A DNA stretch of 64,000 nucleotides from Silurus meridionalis. Its lineage: Eukaryota > Chordata > Actinopteri > Siluriformes > Siluridae. The stretch spans positions 26,419,126 to 26,483,125 of the forward strand of contig NC_060906.1 in NCBI RefSeq assembly GCF_014805685.1, written 5' to 3'. Under the pieces are notes generated by a model that worked only from the letters and a program-made list of their open reading frames with translations, made no database searches and was not told where the DNA came from. Shown one piece after another: positions 60,965 through 64,000 of the stretch. Every line of letters starts with the position of its first letter. Positions within the stretch are counted from its first letter, which is position 1. The translations under genes were made by a program, and so were the position numbers.

Positions 60965-62619
60965 GGTTGATGAGTGGTGGGGAGTGAGTGAGTGGTGAGT
61001 GGTGGTGGTGAATGAGTGAGTGAGTGATGGTGGGGAGTGAGTGTGTATGTGAGTGATAGTGGGGAGTGGGTGAGTGATGGTGGGGAGTGAGTGAGTGGGT
61101 GAGTGATGGTGGGGAGGAGTGGTGAGTGGTGGTGGGGAGTGATGGTGGTGAGTGATGGTGGGGAGTGGGGAGTGAGTGGGTGAATGATGTTGGGGAGTGA
61201 GGAGTGATGGTGGGGAGTGGGGAGTGAGTGGGGAGTGAGTAAGTGAGTGGTGGGGAGTGAGGAGTGAGTGGTGGGGAGTGATTAAATGATGGTGGTGGTA
61301 AATGAGTGATGGTGAGTGATGGTGGGGAGTGAGTGAGTGGTGAGTGAGTGAGTGGTGGTGGGGAGTGAGTGAGTGGTGGGGAGTGGTGAGTGGTGGTGGG
61401 GAGTGATTAAATGAGTGATTGGTGGTGGGTGATGGTGGTGAGTGGGGAGTAATGGTGGGGAGGAGTGAGTGAGTGGGTGAATGATGTTGGGGAGTGAGTG
61501 AGTGATGGTGGGGAGTGGGTGTGTGGGTGAGTGATGGTGGGGAGTGGGTGTGTGGGTGAGTGATGGTGGGGAGTGATTAGGTGATGGTGGGGGTGAGTGG
61601 GTGAGTGGTGGTGAGTGAGTGATGGTGGGGAGTGATGGTGGGGAGTGAGTGAGTGGTGGGGAGTGAGTGAGTGGTGTGGGGAGTGAGTGGTGGGGAGTGG
61701 GTGAGTGAGTGGTGGGGAGTGATTAAATGAGTGATTGGTGGTGGGTGATGGTGGTGAGTGGGGAGTGAGTAAATGAGTGAGTGAGTGAGTGAGTGGGTGA
61801 ATGATGTTGGGGAGTGAGTGAGTGATGGTGGGGAGTGGGTGTGTGGGTGAGTGATGGTGGGGAGTGGGTGTGTGGGTGAGTGATGGTGGGGAGTGATTAG
61901 GTGATGGTGGGGTGAGTGGGTGGGTGAGTGATGGTGGGGAGTGAGTGGGTGAGTGATGGTGGGGAGGAGTGGATGAGTGATGGTGGGGAGGAGTGAGTGA
62001 GCGATGGTGGGGAGTGGGTATGTGATGGTGGGGAGTGAGTAAATGAGTGAGTGAGTGATGGTGGTGAGTGGGGAGTAATGGTGGGGAGGAGTGAGTGAGT
62101 GGGTGAATGATGTTAGTGAGTGAGTGATGGTGGGGAGTGGTGAGTGGGTGAGTGATGGTGGGGAGTGATTGAGTGATGGTGGGGAGTGAGTGAGTGGGTG
62201 TGTGATGGTGGGGAGGAGTGAGTGGTGAGTGATGGTGGGGAGTGAGTGAGTGAGTGATGGTGGGGAGTGGTGGAGTGAGTGATGGTGGAGTGAGTGGTGG
62301 AGTGATGGTGGGGAGTGAGTGGGTGAGTGATGGTGGGGAGTGAGTGAGTGGTGGGGAGTGATGGTGGGGAGTGAGTGGGTGAGTGATGGTGGGGAGTGAG
62401 TGAGTGGTGGGGAGTGATGGTGGAGAGTGATTAGATGAGTGATGGTGGGGAGTGAGTGAGTGATGGTGGGGAGTGAGTGGATGAGTGATGGTGAGGAGTG
62501 AGTGAGTGAGCAATGGTGGGGAGTGGGTGAGTGATGGTGGGGAGTGAGTGGTGGTGAGTGAGTAAGTGAGTGATGGTGGTGAGTGGGTTAGTGATGGTGG
62601 GGAGTGGGTGGGTGAGTGG
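60965..62619 (+). repeat. G-rich minisatellite in YLPM1 intron 12, part 1
   Basis: This is about 1.65 kb of irregular units made of GAGTGAGTGATGGTGGGGA, GTGGGTGAGTGATGGTGG and GTGGTGGGGAGT. The plus (transcribed-sense) strand is nearly free of C. The long minus-strand open frame (THSPPSLTHSPPSLTHS) is a repeat by-product. The hexamer GTGAGT recurs throughout. Confidence 0.95.
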
Positions 62620-63473
62620 TAGGGCTGGGACGATTCACTAATCTGGCGATTCAATACTATCCCGATACTTTTGTGCCGATTCAATACATATTGCGATTCT
62701 GTAGCTATTGCGATTCATTGTTTAAAGCATAGAGCATAAAGAACCTTGAAGCATAAAACTTTTTAAGTACCAAAAACTTGAATATAATATTTAAATGTGC
62801 AACAAATAACTAAAAACAATACTCTCTGAAATAAAATAAAAGTGCCGTTAAACTGTTCCAATGTCCAACTCAGTCAAGGTGCTAATATCCTTCTCTCTCT
62901 TCCTCACCTCAGGTGAGAGCTATTATGGCATCTCGTTGAAACGTCTGTTATAAGTTTGTGCACAGGGAGCTCCAGTAACTTTTGTTTTTCCTGCAAAACA
63001 TGAAGTCCTGCAGCACTTCGATGGAAATATCCTGTGATGCGTCGTACTCGTCCGAGTAACTGCGACAGCGGGCAGCTTCAGTGCGCGCCAGAGGTCAGAT
63101 TATGAGTGTGCGCGTAGCACTTAATATGGAGAAAGCCGGTTAATTGGGCAGCGATAACCATATTAGACACATTGTCTGTGACTAAAGCAGGATCTTTATC
63201 CGTTAAACAATTCTCAGAGGTTTGCTCCACTGACTTTGCAATAGGTTTGCTTTCTTGCACCAGCTTAAAACGGATACGACGTCATCTGATACGGACAACG
63301 ACAAAATACGTTTCGCCCTCTGTTGGAATAAAAGCGGTAACATCTTCCCACCACCTTTCTGGAAAAGTAAAATAATTAAATATATATCGATTCTGAGGTA
63401 GACAAATCGATCTCAAAATCTTTTTAAAAAGAATCGCGATAGTTTGGCAAATCGATTTTTTCTCCCACCCCTA
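62620..63473 (-). mobile_element. hAT-type element with transposase remnant, inside the minisatellite
   Basis: The left end TAGGGCTGGGACGATTC and the inverted right end TAGGGGTGGGAGAAAAAATC flank 854 bp. GTGAGTGG stands on both sides (62,612-62,619 and 63,474-63,481), although it is also part of the surrounding repeat. Subterminal ATCGAT-like sequence (AATCGCGATAG, AAATCGATTTTT) supports the hAT-type assignment. Confidence 0.85.
63078..63260 (-). pseudogene. hAT (ZBED-like) transposase fragment
   Basis: The frame reads LTDKDPALVTDNVSNMVIAA, QLTGFLHIKCYAHTHNLTSG. VTDNxSNM contains the second catalytic Asp region, and the CYAHTxNL block is the CxxH motif of hAT transposases. Only about 60 codons remain and the rest of the enzyme is deleted. 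Confidence 0.8.
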
Positions 63474-63698
63474 GTGAGTGGTGGTGGGGAGTGAGTGGTG
63501 GTGAGTGGTGGTGGGGAGAGAGGAAGTGAGTGGTGGGGAGTGAATGGTGGTGAGTGAGTGATGGTTAGGGTTAGGTGATGGTGGGGATTGAGTGGTGGTG
63601 GTGATGGTTAGGGTTAGTGAGTGATGGTGGGGAGTGAGTGAGTGATGGTGGGGAATGAGTGAGTGATGGTGGGGAGTGAGTGAGTGGTGGTGAGTGGT
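63474..63698 (+). repeat. G-rich minisatellite in YLPM1 intron 12, part 2
   Basis: The same units resume after the hAT element. Two spots read GGTTAGGGTTAG (63,564-63,575 and 63,608-63,617), short telomere-like runs. Confidence 0.93.
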
Positions 63699-64000
63699 CA
63701 AGTCAAGTCAAGAAGCTTTTATTGTCATTTCAACCATATATAGCTGATGCAGTATACAGTGAAATAAAACAACGTTTCTCCTGAACCCAGGTGCTCCATA
63801 AAACAACATAAAACAACAGTCACAGAACAGAAGAACACAGGGCCAGGAACTAAGATCCTCACACATAAAGTGCATGTGTGCAACTTGTGCAAACAGTGCA
63901 AGAGACAACACAAGACAGTGCAAGACAACACAGGACAGTGCAGGACAACACACAAAATATAAAAATAAAAGCAGCAGTAGTTCCCAGTAAAACCTGTCGT
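63699..64000 (-). mobile_element. LINE 3' end, (TCAAG)n tail, runs off the window
   Basis: TCAAGTCAAGTCAAGAAGCT, then TTTTATTGTCATTTC: inverted, this is the GAAATGACAATAAAA 3' end seen for the Rex1/CR1-like LINE at about 45,320. The rest (CAGGACAGTGCAGGACAAC repeats) is typical of such 3' UTRs. No ORF-coding part is inside the window. Confidence 0.7.

Noticed and set aside
61407..62684. 425-codon minus-strand frame (THSPPSLTHSPPSLTHS)
   Set aside because: It is the complement of the GTGAGTGATGGTGGGGA minisatellite in a YLPM1 intron and extends into a hAT element. It is a repeat by-product.

Overview
The window looks like a repeat-rich stretch of a ray-finned (teleost) fish nuclear genome. 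The one recognisable host gene is the vertebrate gene YLPM1 (plus strand, exons between about 50,779 and 60,851). Almost everything else is transposable elements of families abundant in fish (L2 and Rex1/CR1-like and RTE-like LINEs, Tc1/mariner, hAT, pogo-like elements, an endogenous retrovirus) together with satellites, minisatellites and microsatellites. There is no bacterial-type gene organisation.

Region 1-15.5 kb is one old endogenous retrovirus pol region on the plus strand, cut into four pieces by later insertions. A 5.5 kb L2 LINE on the minus strand (650-6171) sits between two 7-bp target-site duplications and itself carries a Tc1-like transposon at a TA. A hAT-rich block (about 6,561-9,662) and a second L2 LINE on the plus strand (10,511-14,674, again with a 7-bp duplication) separate the other pieces. 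Region 15.5-20.2 kb holds a 5'-truncated Rex1/CR1-like LINE, an L2 3' fragment, a complete but dead Tc1 element, and CA-repeat tandem duplications.

Region 20.85-38.2 kb is a satellite array of roughly 11 kb built from short ACAACTTATACACAACTCAC-like units. Two L2 copies on the minus strand interrupt it (28,816-29,832 and about 32,789-37,805, the latter nearly full length with ORF1 esterase and ORF2). Region 38.2-50.3 kb has a degenerate telomere-like tract, a truncated L2 joined 5'-to-5' to another LINE fragment, a 40-bp minisatellite, a Rex1/CR1-like LINE lacking its reverse transcriptase, a 148-bp SINE-like derivative with a 19-bp duplication, a 44-bp minisatellite, and a full-length but frameshifted RTE-like LINE (47,138-50,267) with a 15-bp duplication.

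Region 50.4-64 kb is the 5' part of YLPM1. Twelve coding exons can be placed with GT/AG borders and consistent phases, ending with the exon that encodes the P-loop (GLPGSGKS). The remaining exons lie beyond the window. Intron 3 carries a pogo-like element and a Tc1 copy with a nested hAT-type element. The intron after exon 12 carries a long GTGAGT-rich minisatellite with another hAT element inside it. Exon 1 appears to contain a 1-base frameshift close to the start codon. All boundaries were read by eye; no alignment was run.
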